Of a stretch of 64,000 nt of DNA, positions 26,252 through 35,663 are shown one piece after another. The stretch lies in the NCBI GenBank assembly GCA_902462205.1, contig CABQAR010000008.1, forward strand, positions 11,866 through 75,865, in the 5' to 3' direction. The DNA comes from an uncultured Dialister sp. GTDB lineage: Bacteria > Bacillota > Negativicutes > Veillonellales > Dialisteraceae. The position numbers and the translations under genes are program-made. How positions within the stretch are numbered: position 1 is the first letter of the stretch; every line of letters starts with the position of its first letter. The notes below the pieces were generated by a model. It worked only from the letters and a program-made list of their open reading frames with translations. It had not been told where the DNA came from and made no database searches.

Positions 26252-27310
26252 ATGAACAGGAAAAGACTATTGGCGCTGGGAATGGCGCTGTGCGTCATGC
26301 TCGGAACGGCCGGCTGCGGCGGAGACAGCGGAAAGGCGCAGCCTAAGGGCGGCGATCCCGCCAAGGCGGAGCAGCAGAAGGAAGAAAAAGCACCGGAGGC
26401 GGTCAAGCTGAAAATCGGGGCGGCGGATGTGACAGCCCAGATGCTTTCCGGATTCAAGCTGGAGACAGCGGACGTATTTGCCATGAAGAATCTCGCCTAT
26501 TACAAGGGAGATGTCATTGCCGCAGGGGAGCAGGAGAAAAGCCTGATAGCGGTGAAGATCGACGGGACGAAGGCGGCGGTCGATAAGGCGATGTTCAAGG
26601 ACGGGATCCTTGCCAAAGACAACCGTACTCTGGCGAATCCCATGGTCGATGCATCAGGAAATCTGTATTTTACCTATGGCACGGTGGATATTTACTACTG
26701 GAACGGAAGCATGCAGGAAGCAAGGCTCAGTGACACAGGCTATTTCGCTCCGGGAAATACGGCGGACTGGGGTGTCTACTATTTCGCCCAGAACCGCTTC
26801 GACAGGGTAGCCGTAAATGGCGGCATCCTTGGAGAAAGCAAGCCCTGGTTCATCACGATGAACGGAGGGAAAAAGGATATGCCGACGGTAGGGCCGTTCA
26901 CCAAGGTCAAGTATGTCCGTGTGGACAAAGATACGATCTATGTGCTTGGCCTGGCGACGGAGGAAGTGGCGAAAAATTGTGAGGTCCTTGCGGCTTATAC
27001 GCTGGACGGACAGGAGAAATTCATTTCCGGCGGAAGAAAGAAGGGCGACCCCGATACCCTGTACATGTCCTCCAATTTCGCGGTGACCGACAAATATATC
27101 ATGGTTCCGGAAAAGGACCAGCTGAAGCTTTTTGATAAAGGAACCGGAGCCTTCGTCGGCGGCAAGGAATATGCGGGCATCCTCGGAAACGGACAGAAGA
27201 TCAGCAGCATCGTCGCCATCGACGGACAGACGGTAGCCGTGGCTTCCAGAGGACCGGAAAATAAGGAAACGAAGAAATACACATTCACCCTGTCGACGCT
27301 GAAGCTGTAA
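26252..27310 (+). CDS. Predicted lipoprotein (paralogue 2)
   Basis: A 352-residue lipoprotein (lipobox LGTAGC, Cys near residue 22) with a charged linker and a beta-rich domain clearly related to the preceding gene. Shared features include AVDKAMFKDGIL, a GNLYFTYG strand motif, and the C-terminal SIVAIDGQTVAVASRGPENKETKKYTFTLSTLKL pattern in matching places. An AGGAGG-like ribosome site precedes the ATG. Same strand, short gap and paralogy point to an operon made by tandem duplication. Function unknown. Confidence 0.7.
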   Translation: MNRKRLLALGMALCVMLGTAGCGGDSGKAQPKGGDPAKAEQQKEEKAPEAVKLKIGAADVTAQMLSGFKLETADVFAMKNLAYYKGDVIAAGEQEKSLIAVKIDGTKAAVDKAMFKDGILAKDNRTLANPMVDASGNLYFTYGTVDIYYWNGSMQEARLSDTGYFAPGNTADWGVYYFAQNRFDRVAVNGGILGESKPWFITMNGGKKDMPTVGPFTKVKYVRVDKDTIYVLGLATEEVAKNCEVLAAYTLDGQEKFISGGRKKGDPDTLYMSSNFAVTDKYIMVPEKDQLKLFDKGTGAFVGGKEYAGILGNGQKISSIVAIDGQTVAVASRGPENKETKKYTFTLSTLKL

Positions 27311-27416
27311 AAAAGACAGATGGATAGAAGGAGCAGGAAAATATCGCTCCGCAGGCAATGGCTATGATCCTGCCGGGTTGACGCCCCCTCTTTCCATACC
27401 GGCAGGCCGGCAATAG

Positions 27417-27447
27417 AAAACCGCTGCTTTTCACGGGCAGCGGTTTT
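27417..27447. terminator. Bidirectional terminator
   Basis: AAAACCGCTGC / GCAGCGGTTTT perfect arms, between the lipoprotein operon (+) and the MATE gene (-). Confidence 0.88.
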
Positions 27448-27522
27448 CTGTCGGATATTTTACCCCCCCATCGGAAATATTTCATTCCAAAAGAGATTTG
27501 AAAAAGCACAGGGCGCGTATTT

Positions 27523-28866
27523 CTACGATACGCCGGCGAGGATGTTCTGCCAGCTGTTTTTCTTAAGCCTTCGCAGAAGGAAAGTGGCGCAGGAGGCGCG
27601 GATGCACTGGTCCAGCAGGAGCGCACTCCATGCGCCGATGATGCCCCAATCCATGGTGTAGAGGAAGAAAGCGGTCATGAGGGGGCGGAGGATGGCGATG
27701 CTCAGGAACGAGTAGGCCGCCACGGCGGCGGTCTTTCCGCTGCCACGCAGGATGCCTGCGCAGATGAGGGCGTGGCCTGCCGGATAATTCACGACGGCGC
27801 AGATGATCATGATGATGCCGCTCATGGCGAGGGCTTCAGGGTCTTTGGAGTAGAAAGAAAATATTTCCTCTTTGAAAAGGACAGTGGCGGCAAAGGCGAG
27901 GGTGGAGAAGAAAAATCCCCACTTGATCCCCGTTCTCCTGTAAGCGTGCCAATCGGCCTCTTTTCCGCTGCCGACCGACTGTCCGGCGGTGACCATGCTC
28001 GCTTTCGCCAGTCCCGTGACGTAATCCCAGTAAATATCCGAAATATTCATGCAGATGCTGTGGACAGCGAAGGGAATGGTGCCGAGACCGGCGGCCATTT
28101 TCGTGAAAAGAACCATGCCGACCCGTTCGAAGCCCTGTTCGCTGAATACGGAAAGGAAGATGGGATAGATTTTTCGGAAATAATTACGGTCCGGCAGAAA
28201 GGAACCACCTGCCAGGAATCCGTCCTTCTTCATGATGCGGACGGTCCAAAACAGGCTGAAAACCGTACTTGCCACCGTCCCGATGGCGGCGCCGGCGACG
28301 CCCATGGCAGGGATGGGGCCGAAACCGAATATCAGAAGGAAATTCACGATGACGTTCAGGATATTTCCCATAATATTCGTTTTCATGATGACCGAGGTCT
28401 GTCCGAAGCCGAGCTGGACGGCCTGGAAAATCAGGGTCAGAGAAGTGATGAAGACGGAGAATATCGCGATATTTCCATACGCCATGGCTTCGGTGATGTA
28501 ATCTTCCCTTGCGCCCATGAGGTAAAAAATATCTTCCAGATAGATGTAGAACAGAAGGTGGATGAAAATCAGGACGATGGTCCCGATGAACAGCGATTTC
28601 TTCAATATATCAGAGGAATTCGCCCGGTCGTCCCTGCCGGCTTCCCGTGAAACAAGGAGCGTCACGGCGGAGGCAAGGGAACGGGTGAAGCAGAGGATGA
28701 TCAGCCGTGGCTGAAGGAATATGCTGACGGCGGCAATGGAAACGGCACCAAGCGTGCCGACCATGATCAGGTCAGCAGAAGCAAGAAGAATCATGAACAG
28801 CCCTTCAAACGCCGCAGGCAGCGCGATTTTCAGATATTTTTTATCATACGCGGTAATCCTTCCCAC
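27523..28866 (-). CDS. MATE-family efflux transporter
   Basis: A Na+- or H+-driven multidrug/metabolite exporter of the inner membrane. The 447 residues carry about 12 hydrophobic segments in two related halves. MATE-type signatures include the N-terminal IALPAAFEGLFMILLASADLIMVG and, in the second half, an equivalent stretch with GQSVGSGKEADWHAYRRTG. Its ATG follows GGAGGTGG at a standard distance. The transcript runs towards the lipoprotein operon with a shared terminator. The substrate is unknown. Confidence 0.88.
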   Translation of the reverse strand: MGRITAYDKKYLKIALPAAFEGLFMILLASADLIMVGTLGAVSIAAVSIFLQPRLIILCFTRSLASAVTLLVSREAGRDDRANSSDILKKSLFIGTIVLIFIHLLFYIYLEDIFYLMGAREDYITEAMAYGNIAIFSVFITSLTLIFQAVQLGFGQTSVIMKTNIMGNILNVIVNFLLIFGFGPIPAMGVAGAAIGTVASTVFSLFWTVRIMKKDGFLAGGSFLPDRNYFRKIYPIFLSVFSEQGFERVGMVLFTKMAAGLGTIPFAVHSICMNISDIYWDYVTGLAKASMVTAGQSVGSGKEADWHAYRRTGIKWGFFFSTLAFAATVLFKEEIFSFYSKDPEALAMSGIIMIICAVVNYPAGHALICAGILRGSGKTAAVAAYSFLSIAILRPLMTAFFLYTMDWGIIGAWSALLLDQCIRASCATFLLRRLKKNSWQNILAGVS

Positions 28867-28984
28867 CTCCTTTTATAGTTTGAAAGTTCTCGATTTATAT
28901 ATGGACATTTTACAATATTTGTTCAGTAACTTCAATTTAAATGATGGTTTCTTCGCATATATCTGAAAAATCAATGAAAGCATA

Positions 28985-30045
28985 AAAATAAAGAATGATA
29001 AAATGAGGAATTTGAAATGAGGAATTAGGAATGAGAAATGAGGAATTGAGGTGTGCCGCGACACCTTATACAGCGGCAAGAAGTAATAGGCAGTAGGAAG
29101 TAGGCAGAAGATAGAAGTCAGAAAACAGATATCAGACAATAGCAAATCCCTGCTTGCCGTCATCCTCGAATGGAGTGTAGTGGAGCGATGGCAAGCGAAC
29201 GATTTTTGAAGGAATGAAATGACGCACAAAAATCTGTGAGACGCCATACCCGACCGGAGGGAGCGGTAAGGATCTAGCAGAGGATACAGGTAAGAATAGA
29301 AAATGAAAAAGCCCTCTTCTTCAGAAGAGGGGGGCGGCGTAGCCGTCAGGTGATGCCCTCCGGGAGGACGAGAGTGAATCTGTCCATAAAACAAGTGGCC
29401 AGTAATCAGAAAACAGAAGTCGGATTTCAGATATGAGAAAACAGATATTAATAAATCCTTACTTGCTGTCATCCTCAAATGGCGGAGGTATTTAGAACCT
29501 GCAACCGCTGCCCGGATTCTTCATTACATTCAAGAATGACAGGGCAAGGGTTATTTACCTTATCGGTATTGGCATTCCCTGCTTGCAGTCATCCTCGAAT
29601 GGAGTAAATAAACTGATTTGAAAGTAAGGAATTAAATGCAGAACAGAAAGGCTCCACCGATTGTCGGGGGAGCTGGCAACCGCAGGTTGACTGAAGGGGC
29701 GAGTTGGAACAGACAGGAAAATTATATACTCACGCTTGCCCCTATCGACGGCTGCGCCGCCACTTCCCCCGCGTGCGGTGGAAGCATGGGAATCGTATTT
29801 AGAACCTGCAAGCACTGCCCCAATTCTTACCGCTCTCGTTGGTTATAAACAAAAAATCAAAATAAAAAAGCCCTCTTCTGAAGAAGAGGGTGGCAGTCCG
29901 TAGGACTGCCGGGTGATGCCCTCCGGGAGGACGAGAGTGAATCTGTTCCTGAAACGGGGAAATGGTGATCAGGAGACAGAAAACAGATATCAGACATCAG
30001 ACATCAGACATCAGACATCAGAAAACAGAAGTTACCTGTTTGCCA
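28985..30045. repeat. Mosaic intergenic repeat region 4 (large)
   Basis: About 1 kb with no convincing gene. In forward orientation it holds H1 heptads (28999-29050), hairpin A (29050-29082), H2 heptads (29083-29140), the long form of G with its nested insert (29150-29290) and block C (29305-29395). It continues with H2, G and D-tail pieces (29398-29545), a nearly full D block (29580-29830), a second block C (29868-29960) whose middle hairpin is GGCAGTCC/GGACTGCC, and H2 heptads to about 30040. Confidence 0.82.
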
Positions 30046-30088
30046 TACCTGATGGAAAGGGGCGGTTTGGATTTTTGTTTTTGTGCAA

Positions 30089-30128
30089 GTAAAAAGGACA
30101 GATCTTTGGAATCTGCCCTTTATTTTTT
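30089..30128 (-). terminator. Terminator after the LarA-type gene
   Basis: On the minus strand AAGGGCAGAT / ATCTGTCCTT (one G-U) followed by a T-run. Confidence 0.8.
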
Positions 30129-31432
30129 TATTTCAGAAAAGGAACGACGGCGCTGCCGTGGGGGATGATGTTGATGGTGTAGTCTGTCTTTCCTTCTTTT
30201 TCCAGCTGCTTCATTGCGAGTTCCCATGCTTCTGCCACGGTGGCGACCGGAATCTGGTGCGTTTTTTCCCGGATCACGTCGAAGTTTTCCGGCTTCGTGA
30301 CGAAGTAGACCGTGTGGGTCATGGCGGTGTTCAGGTTTTCAAAGGCGACGAAGAAGGGGATGGTGAAGCAGGCGCGGAGCGCTTTTTCCATTTCCTTCAG
30401 GTTCGGATATTTGAAGCTGGCCAGATAGGCAGGCGGTTCCATGACGTCGTCGGCTTCCATCATGGTGATGATGATGCCGCCTTTTTTTGTGGCGATGTCG
30501 GCGGAGGTATAGCATTTCGTTCCCTGATAGAGGTTTGTATCTTTCGGGTAGCCGCCGGCGCTGACGATGGTCACGTCTGCTTTCTGTTTCATCGGCACTT
30601 TCTGCATGCGGTAGGTTTCTTTCGTTCCCTTGAGCCATGCTTCATAGGGATCACCGCCGACCATGGCGGAGACTTCGCCTTTCTCGTTGATGAGGGAATG
30701 GACGAGGAAGCAGGGATGGAGCATGTCGCAGGCTTCCTGCATGTCTTCGCTGACCGGATTTCCTTCCGTTTTCAGCACCTGCGCTTCCGGATTCAGTCCT
30801 GAGCCGACAGCGTCGCCGAGCGCATGGCAATGGTTCTGCTGGATGGAGTCCCATCCTGCCACGCCGGGGAGGACGAGCTTGCGTCCGCCGCCGAAGCCTG
30901 CCATGTCATGGGTGGAAAGGGCGTTGATGAGGATGACCCTGTCTGCTTCTACGACGCGTTTGTTCAGCCATACGTCGGTGCCGCGGGAGGTTTCCCCCAT
31001 ATGGACGAGCATGTCCTTGTCCCTGCAGTCATGCTGGTACATGGGGATGCGGCGTGCCACTTCTTCTCCGACGCATTCGATATTTTCCGCATCGGTATGG
31101 GCCCTGTGGGTTCCCTGGGCGAATACGATGAAAATATCCTCATCAGGGATGCCTGCCAGATTCAGCTCGTTAACGACGTGGATGGTGAAGTCACGGGAAT
31201 GGTTCCATGCGCGGGTGATGTCCGCGACGATGAGGCAGACCTTGTCGCCTTTCTTTACCTTTTCAGAAAGCGGCGCGGAGCCGATGGGGCGGCGCATGCA
31301 TTCGAGGGTGGCTTCCTTCACGTCACATCCGGCGGTGGGAACGCCTTCCAGTACGTCGGAAATATGTTCTTCCGGCAGAAAGACGCTCTGTGTGCCTCTG
31401 CCAAAGGGGAGTTTATATTCTTTCACAGCCAT
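30128..31432 (-). CDS. LarA-family nickel-dependent racemase-like protein
   Basis: A 434-residue protein of the LarA/DUF2088 family, whose characterised members are lactate racemases using a nickel-pincer nucleotide cofactor. Visible features are FAQGTHRAHTDAE near residue 105 and the stretch LSTHDMAGFGGGRKLVLPGVAG near residues 170-190. The latter carries the histidine and the lysine that binds the cofactor in LarA. ATG 31432 has AAAGGAG 7 bases upstream, and a longer in-frame start lacks a ribosome site. No larB, larC or larE cofactor genes are nearby, so cofactor supply must come from elsewhere. The substrate could be another 2-hydroxy acid. Confidence 0.8.
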   Translation of the reverse strand: MAVKEYKLPFGRGTQSVFLPEEHISDVLEGVPTAGCDVKEATLECMRRPIGSAPLSEKVKKGDKVCLIVADITRAWNHSRDFTIHVVNELNLAGIPDEDIFIVFAQGTHRAHTDAENIECVGEEVARRIPMYQHDCRDKDMLVHMGETSRGTDVWLNKRVVEADRVILINALSTHDMAGFGGGRKLVLPGVAGWDSIQQNHCHALGDAVGSGLNPEAQVLKTEGNPVSEDMQEACDMLHPCFLVHSLINEKGEVSAMVGGDPYEAWLKGTKETYRMQKVPMKQKADVTIVSAGGYPKDTNLYQGTKCYTSADIATKKGGIIITMMEADDVMEPPAYLASFKYPNLKEMEKALRACFTIPFFVAFENLNTAMTHTVYFVTKPENFDVIREKTHQIPVATVAEAWELAMKQLEKEGKTDYTINIIPHGSAVVPFLK

Positions 31433-31639
31433 TTTATATCTCCTTTTTGAAATATGGTTCATAAAATATACCTTATTATAGCAGAAACAGGGGATTTGCA
31501 AGGGGAAAATCAGAAATAAACCGTTTTCAGGGAAATGTTTTATAATGCTTCCGCGATGGGTGTTCGGAAGTATGGTACTGAAAATAAATACTCTTTTCAG
31601 GAAATATTACTCATTGCGGGCATGAGTTTATCGTTGGTC

Positions 31640-31882
31640 TAAGGGACAGACTCATTTTCGTCCTCCCGAAGGGCACCACCCGACGGCTACGCCGCCACCC
31701 TCCTCTGAAGAAGAGGGCTTTCGCACTTTCTGCTTTCTGATATCCGACTTCCGTCTTCTGACCACTGATTACTGACTACTGACCACTGACCACTGTCTAC
31801 TGATTACAATCCTCGCCGCTATATCATTTATTGCGGCGCACCACAATTCCTAATTCCTCATTTCAAATTCCTAATTTTTTAC
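31640..31882. repeat. Mosaic intergenic repeat region 5 (C, H2, A, H1)
   Basis: In reverse orientation: block C (31640-31722), H2 heptads (31730-31808), hairpin A (31811-31844) and H1 heptads (31845-31880), ending just downstream of the cupin stop codon. Between 31433 and 31640 I see only AT-rich sequence with a possible TATAAT near 31540 and no gene. Confidence 0.8.
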
Positions 31883-31891
31883 CTTCCTTCC

Positions 31892-32221
31892 TCAGCTGTT
31901 TATAATCAGCGCCATGAATTTCAGATCTGTGGTGCCTGTGTTCTCCAGTCCGTGGGAATGGCCGTCAGCACAGTAGGTAGCGTCACCGGCGGAGACTTCA
32001 TAGGTTTTATCGTCATCGGTATACAGTCCTTTTCCGGAAAGGATGTAGTAGGATTCCGCATTCCCCGTGTGCCGGTGGAGGCCGAGGGAGGATCCTGCAG
32101 GGATGGTGACTTCTGCGTAGGTGCCGATTTTAGTTCCTTTCTGCTCTTCTGTCAGGAGCGGCTGGAGAATGACTTCCCCTTTTCCGCCGGCTGCATTTTT
32201 CCGAATGATTTTTTCAAGCAT
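31892..32221 (-). CDS. Single-domain cupin protein
   Basis: A 109-residue small beta-barrel of the cupin_2 type. Motif 1 is seen as G-x5-H-x-H-T-x4-E-x-Y-Y-I-L-S-G (about residues 50-67), with two His and one Glu as metal ligands. Motif 2 is seen as AGDATYCADGHSHGLENTG (about 79-97). The length is that of free-standing cupins. These can be metal-dependent isomerases or sugar/small-molecule binding proteins, and the substrate is not evident. AGGAG precedes the ATG. Confidence 0.82.
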   Translation of the reverse strand: MLEKIIRKNAAGGKGEVILQPLLTEEQKGTKIGTYAEVTIPAGSSLGLHRHTGNAESYYILSGKGLYTDDDKTYEVSAGDATYCADGHSHGLENTGTTDLKFMALIINS

Positions 32222-32299
32222 GATATTCTCCTTTATATAAAAATGGATTTAAAAAGAATCTCCATGAATTAACTGATATCGGCCATTAATAATTATTTG

Positions 32300-33352
32300 T
32301 TCCTGTGAGGGACGGATTTACTCCCGTCCTCCCGGAGGGCACCACCCGACGGCTACGCCGCTACCCTCCTCTGAAGAAGAGGGCTTTTTCATTTTCTACT
32401 CTTGCCGGCTTACTCCAACTTGCCCCTTCAGTCAACCTGCGGTTGCCAGCTTCCCCGACATGCGGTGGAGCCTTTCTGTTCTGCATTTAATTCCTTACTT
32501 TCAAATCAGTTTATTTACTCCATTCGAAGATAACGGCAATCAGGTAATATGGTTTCTGTTTTCTGACTTCTTCCCTCGAATTTCTGATTTTCTATTTCAG
32601 GAACAGCTTCACACGCGTCCTCCCGGAGGGTACCACCCAACGGCTACGCCGCTACCCTCCTCTGAAAAAGAGGGCTTGCTTATTTTCTATTCTTGCCGGC
32701 TTACTCCAACTTGCCCCTTCAGTCAACCTGCGGTTGCCAGCTTCCCCGACATGCGGTGACGCCTTCCTATTCAGCATTTAATTCCATTATCCTCTGCCAG
32801 ATCCTTCATTCCGCTCACGCTCCATTCGAGGATGACGGCAAGCAGGGAATACCTGCAAAGAATAAATCTCTTGTTCCGTCATTCTTGAATGGAGCGATGG
32901 CAAGCGAACGATTTTTGAAGGAATGAAATGACGCACAAAAATCTGTGAGACGCCATACCCGACCAACGGGAGCGGTAAGAATTTGGGCAGCGGTTGCCGG
33001 TGTTAAATACCACTTTATTGCTTCCACCGTATGCGGGGGAAGTGGCGGCGCAGCCGTCGATAGGGGTAAGCGTGAGTACACTCTTTTTTCTATCTGCCCC
33101 AACCCGCCCCTTCAGTCAACCTGCGGTTACCAGCTTCCCCGACATGCGGTGGAGCCTTTCTGTTCTGCATCTAATTCCTTACTTTCAAATCAGTTTATTT
33201 ACTCCATTCAAGGATGACGGCAAGCAGGAAATATGGTTTCTGTTTTCCGACTTCTGACTACTGGCTCCTGCCCACTGACTACTACCCACTAATTCCGCCG
33301 CTTTATAATATGTCGCGGCGTACCACAATTCCTAATTCCTCATTCCAAATTC
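32300..33352. repeat. Mosaic intergenic repeat region 6 (large, mainly reverse)
   Basis: The gap of more than 1.1 kb from the cupin gene to the AmmeMemoRadiSam radical-SAM gene has no convincing gene. Modules in reverse orientation: C (32304-32386), D part (32400-32545), H2 (32546-32595), C (32598-32680), D part (32700-32780) and G (32800-32850). A long-form G in forward orientation (32876-32985) follows, then D in reverse (32985-33230), H2 (33235-33290), A (33294-33327) and H1. The H1 array runs into the 3' end of the next gene and supplies its TAG stop codon. Confidence 0.8.
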
Positions 33353-34231
33353 CTAATTTTCCCCCAGTTCTTCTCGGCTTACGTTTCCTATGTAGACTCT
33401 GGAGAGGTGTTTTCTTGCTGTTTCTCTCAATTGGATGAGGGTGCGGATGGGGGTGGGGGGATGGTTCTGCATGTGGTGCTGCGGGAAGAAACGGGTGATG
33501 TGGAGCGGGATGTCTTTGCGGATCGTGGCGAGCCAGGCGGCGAGGGCGTCCATGTCTTCCGGGTCGTCGTTTTCTCCGGAGATGGTGAGGTGGGTGATTT
33601 CCACGTGGGCCACTCGGGCGGCGAGCAGGATGGTTTTCATGACGGGTTCTTTTTCCGCTCCGCAGATGGTTCTGTAAAAGTTTCCGTTCCAGCCTTTCAG
33701 GTCGATGTTCCATGCGTCGATGAAGGGAAGAAGTGATTTCAGCGGTGCTTCTTCGATGAATCCGTTGGTCACCATCACGTTCACCATGCCTGCTTTACGG
33801 ATGAGCGGGGCGGTGTCCCGGATGAATTCGTACCATGTGGATGGTTCGTTGTAGGTATAGGCGACGCCTATATTTCCTTCTTTCTTCAGGGAAAGGGCGA
33901 GCGCGAGGACCTGCTGCGGTGAGAAGGACTCGGCAGGCGCTTCCCTGCTTGCTATTTCCCAGTTCTGGCAGAAGCGGCAGGCCATGTTGCAGCCCCAGCT
34001 TCCCAGCGAAAGGATGCGGCTTCCCGGATGGAAGCAGGCGAGGGGCTTCTTTTCGATCGGGTCGAGGGCGAGGGAGGCGATCCTGCCATAGCTCAGCGCC
34101 TGCAGGCGGCCCTGTTCGTTTTTCCTTGTCAGGCACCGTCCGCGCCGTCCATCGGGAATCAGGCAGTGGTGGGGGCACAGGCGGCAGAGGCAGGCGTTGT
34201 CTGCCTGTTTTTCGTAGTAGGCGGCTTCCAT
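33353..34231 (-). CDS. amrS: AmmeMemoRadiSam system radical SAM enzyme
   Basis: A 292-residue radical SAM enzyme related to pyruvate-formate-lyase activases. The N-terminal Cys cluster CLCRLCPHHC (about residues 14-23) precedes the radical SAM motif seen as WGCNMACRFCQNW (about 79-91), i.e. C-x3-C-x2-C binding the 4Fe-4S cluster. Downstream GVAYTYNEPSTWYEF is typical of the AmrS subgroup. The start ATG directly follows the TAA of the AMMECR1/Memo fusion gene, so the two are an operon. The physiological substrate of this conserved system is not established. The stop codon lies inside a mosaic-repeat heptad array. Confidence 0.85.
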   Translation of the reverse strand: MEAAYYEKQADNACLCRLCPHHCLIPDGRRGRCLTRKNEQGRLQALSYGRIASLALDPIEKKPLACFHPGSRILSLGSWGCNMACRFCQNWEIASREAPAESFSPQQVLALALSLKKEGNIGVAYTYNEPSTWYEFIRDTAPLIRKAGMVNVMVTNGFIEEAPLKSLLPFIDAWNIDLKGWNGNFYRTICGAEKEPVMKTILLAARVAHVEITHLTISGENDDPEDMDALAAWLATIRKDIPLHITRFFPQHHMQNHPPTPIRTLIQLRETARKHLSRVYIGNVSREELGEN

Positions 34232-35575
34232 TTATACATACCTTTCCACGGTAAATGCGAAGAGTTCGATTTCTTCTTCCGGTGCGATGCCTGCTTTCTG
34301 TCTGGCGATGGCGATCTGCTCTTCCGGCGTGTCGATTCCGTCGAGGTCCGGAAGGAGGAGCCCCCTTCTGTTTCCGTTCCGGACGAGGACGCCGTATTTC
34401 CTTGCGTCCAGTTCTTCTGGTTTCGCCGGGACGGGACGGGACAGGACGTCGACGGAAATATCGAGGCTGTCCAGTTCATGGCGGGAAAGGGGAGGGAAAC
34501 GGGGGTCTTCGGTGGCGGCGGCTTTCGCGTTATGGATGATTTCTTCCGCGACGGAGCTGTAGCAGGGCAGGAATGTGCCGATGCATCCGCGGAGGGCGCC
34601 GAATTCGTGGAGGGAAACGAAGACGCCTGCTTTTTCATAGAGTTCGGGCGGCAGGTTTCCCGGAACGGCAGGAAGGGAGCCTGTTTCCAGATAATGGGCG
34701 ATGGTTTCCTTTGCCAGTGTTACACGTGAATCATGAGTCGGTTTTTCTGTTTCTTCCGGCAGGAAAAGGGCGATGCCGTAGCCGATGCCGAAGGGGCCTT
34801 CGTGGGAAATAACAGGGAGTGAGGCTTTCCGTCCGCCCAGTACGCCGGAGAGGAAGTAGACCGAGGGCAATCCGCACATGGCGATTTCTTCGATGAAGTC
34901 GTCCGTCATGGCGGTAAGGGGGGACAGATCCCGTGTCCGCAGGGCGTCCATGACGGCGTTGTCGAAAACGATGCCGTTCGGCGTGTAGCCGTTGGGCGAG
35001 TCAGGGGTCATTTTGTGCGACAGGTCGCCGGAAGCGATGACCGCGATTTTCCGCCCGATCCGCGCGGCGGTCCGTTCCACGGCGCGCCCGAGGGCTTCGT
35101 TCATGGAATAGTCGGAGAAGCAGGGGGAGAGGAGCACGATTTTTCCCGTGAAGCCTGCTTTGAGGAGGTAGTACATGGGGACGAAGGCGCCCCAGTCGAT
35201 TTCAAACCGCTGTCCTCTCTTTTTTGCTTCTTCCTCGTCCACCCGGCGGAGGGGCAGGACGGGGGCGACGGCGCGGATGATTTCTTCCGTGAGTTCCGTG
35301 TCGATGGCAAGCGTCATGGATACGTCAGGCCGTCCGAAAGCGGAGAGGGAGCCCTTGATTTCCTTTCCTTCGAAAATGGCAGGCGCTTCATAGTAGCAGA
35401 GGTTGTGGGGCGTCATCAGGATGACCGTGTCGGGATGCTTCTCCGCCATGAGGGCCATGGCCGCCGTTTCCGAGTCGACGGTCAGTTTCATTTTCGCCAG
35501 TTCTTTTCCGCCGATTTCCGGAATCATGATGGGCGGATGGGGGAAAAGTCCGGCGGCAAGGCAGGTCGTTTTCAT
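34232..35575 (-). CDS. Fused Memo/LigB-like and AMMECR1 protein (AmmeMemoRadiSam system)
   Basis: A 447-residue two-domain protein. The N-terminal half (about 1-265) is a class III extradiol-dioxygenase/Memo-like domain, with the GLFPHPPIMIPEIGG start, TPHNLCYYE and ASGDLSHKM motifs carrying candidate metal-binding histidines. The C-terminal half (about 275-447) is an AMMECR1 domain with the signature GALRGCIGTF and a downstream PRFPPLSRHEL. In many genomes these are separate genes beside the radical SAM gene; here they are fused. ATG 35575 has AAGG 7 bases upstream, while GTG 35581 would abut it. The cellular role is unknown. Confidence 0.85.
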   Translation of the reverse strand: MKTTCLAAGLFPHPPIMIPEIGGKELAKMKLTVDSETAAMALMAEKHPDTVILMTPHNLCYYEAPAIFEGKEIKGSLSAFGRPDVSMTLAIDTELTEEIIRAVAPVLPLRRVDEEEAKKRGQRFEIDWGAFVPMYYLLKAGFTGKIVLLSPCFSDYSMNEALGRAVERTAARIGRKIAVIASGDLSHKMTPDSPNGYTPNGIVFDNAVMDALRTRDLSPLTAMTDDFIEEIAMCGLPSVYFLSGVLGGRKASLPVISHEGPFGIGYGIALFLPEETEKPTHDSRVTLAKETIAHYLETGSLPAVPGNLPPELYEKAGVFVSLHEFGALRGCIGTFLPCYSSVAEEIIHNAKAAATEDPRFPPLSRHELDSLDISVDVLSRPVPAKPEELDARKYGVLVRNGNRRGLLLPDLDGIDTPEEQIAIARQKAGIAPEEEIELFAFTVERYV

Positions 35576-35663
35576 AGTCACACCTTCTTTCTGCCTCCAT
35601 TATAGAACGGCGGGGATTTTTCTGCATGGAGGAACGTATTATAATAAGGAAAAAGGGGGAGCC

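Noticed and set aside
28873..29478. A 201-codon open frame (-) in the gap after the MATE gene
   Set aside because: It translates mosaic-repeat modules (heptads, A, G and C), and equivalent translations occur in other repeat copies in different frames.
32305..33257. Several small open frames with similar peptides between the cupin and amrS genes
   Set aside because: Their likeness to each other comes from repeated G, D and C modules, not from protein conservation; frames differ between copies.
34718..34733. TGTTACACGTGAATCA as a further parS site
   Set aside because: Two symmetric mismatches from consensus inside a coding region far from parAB; ParB binding is possible but not supported enough to call.
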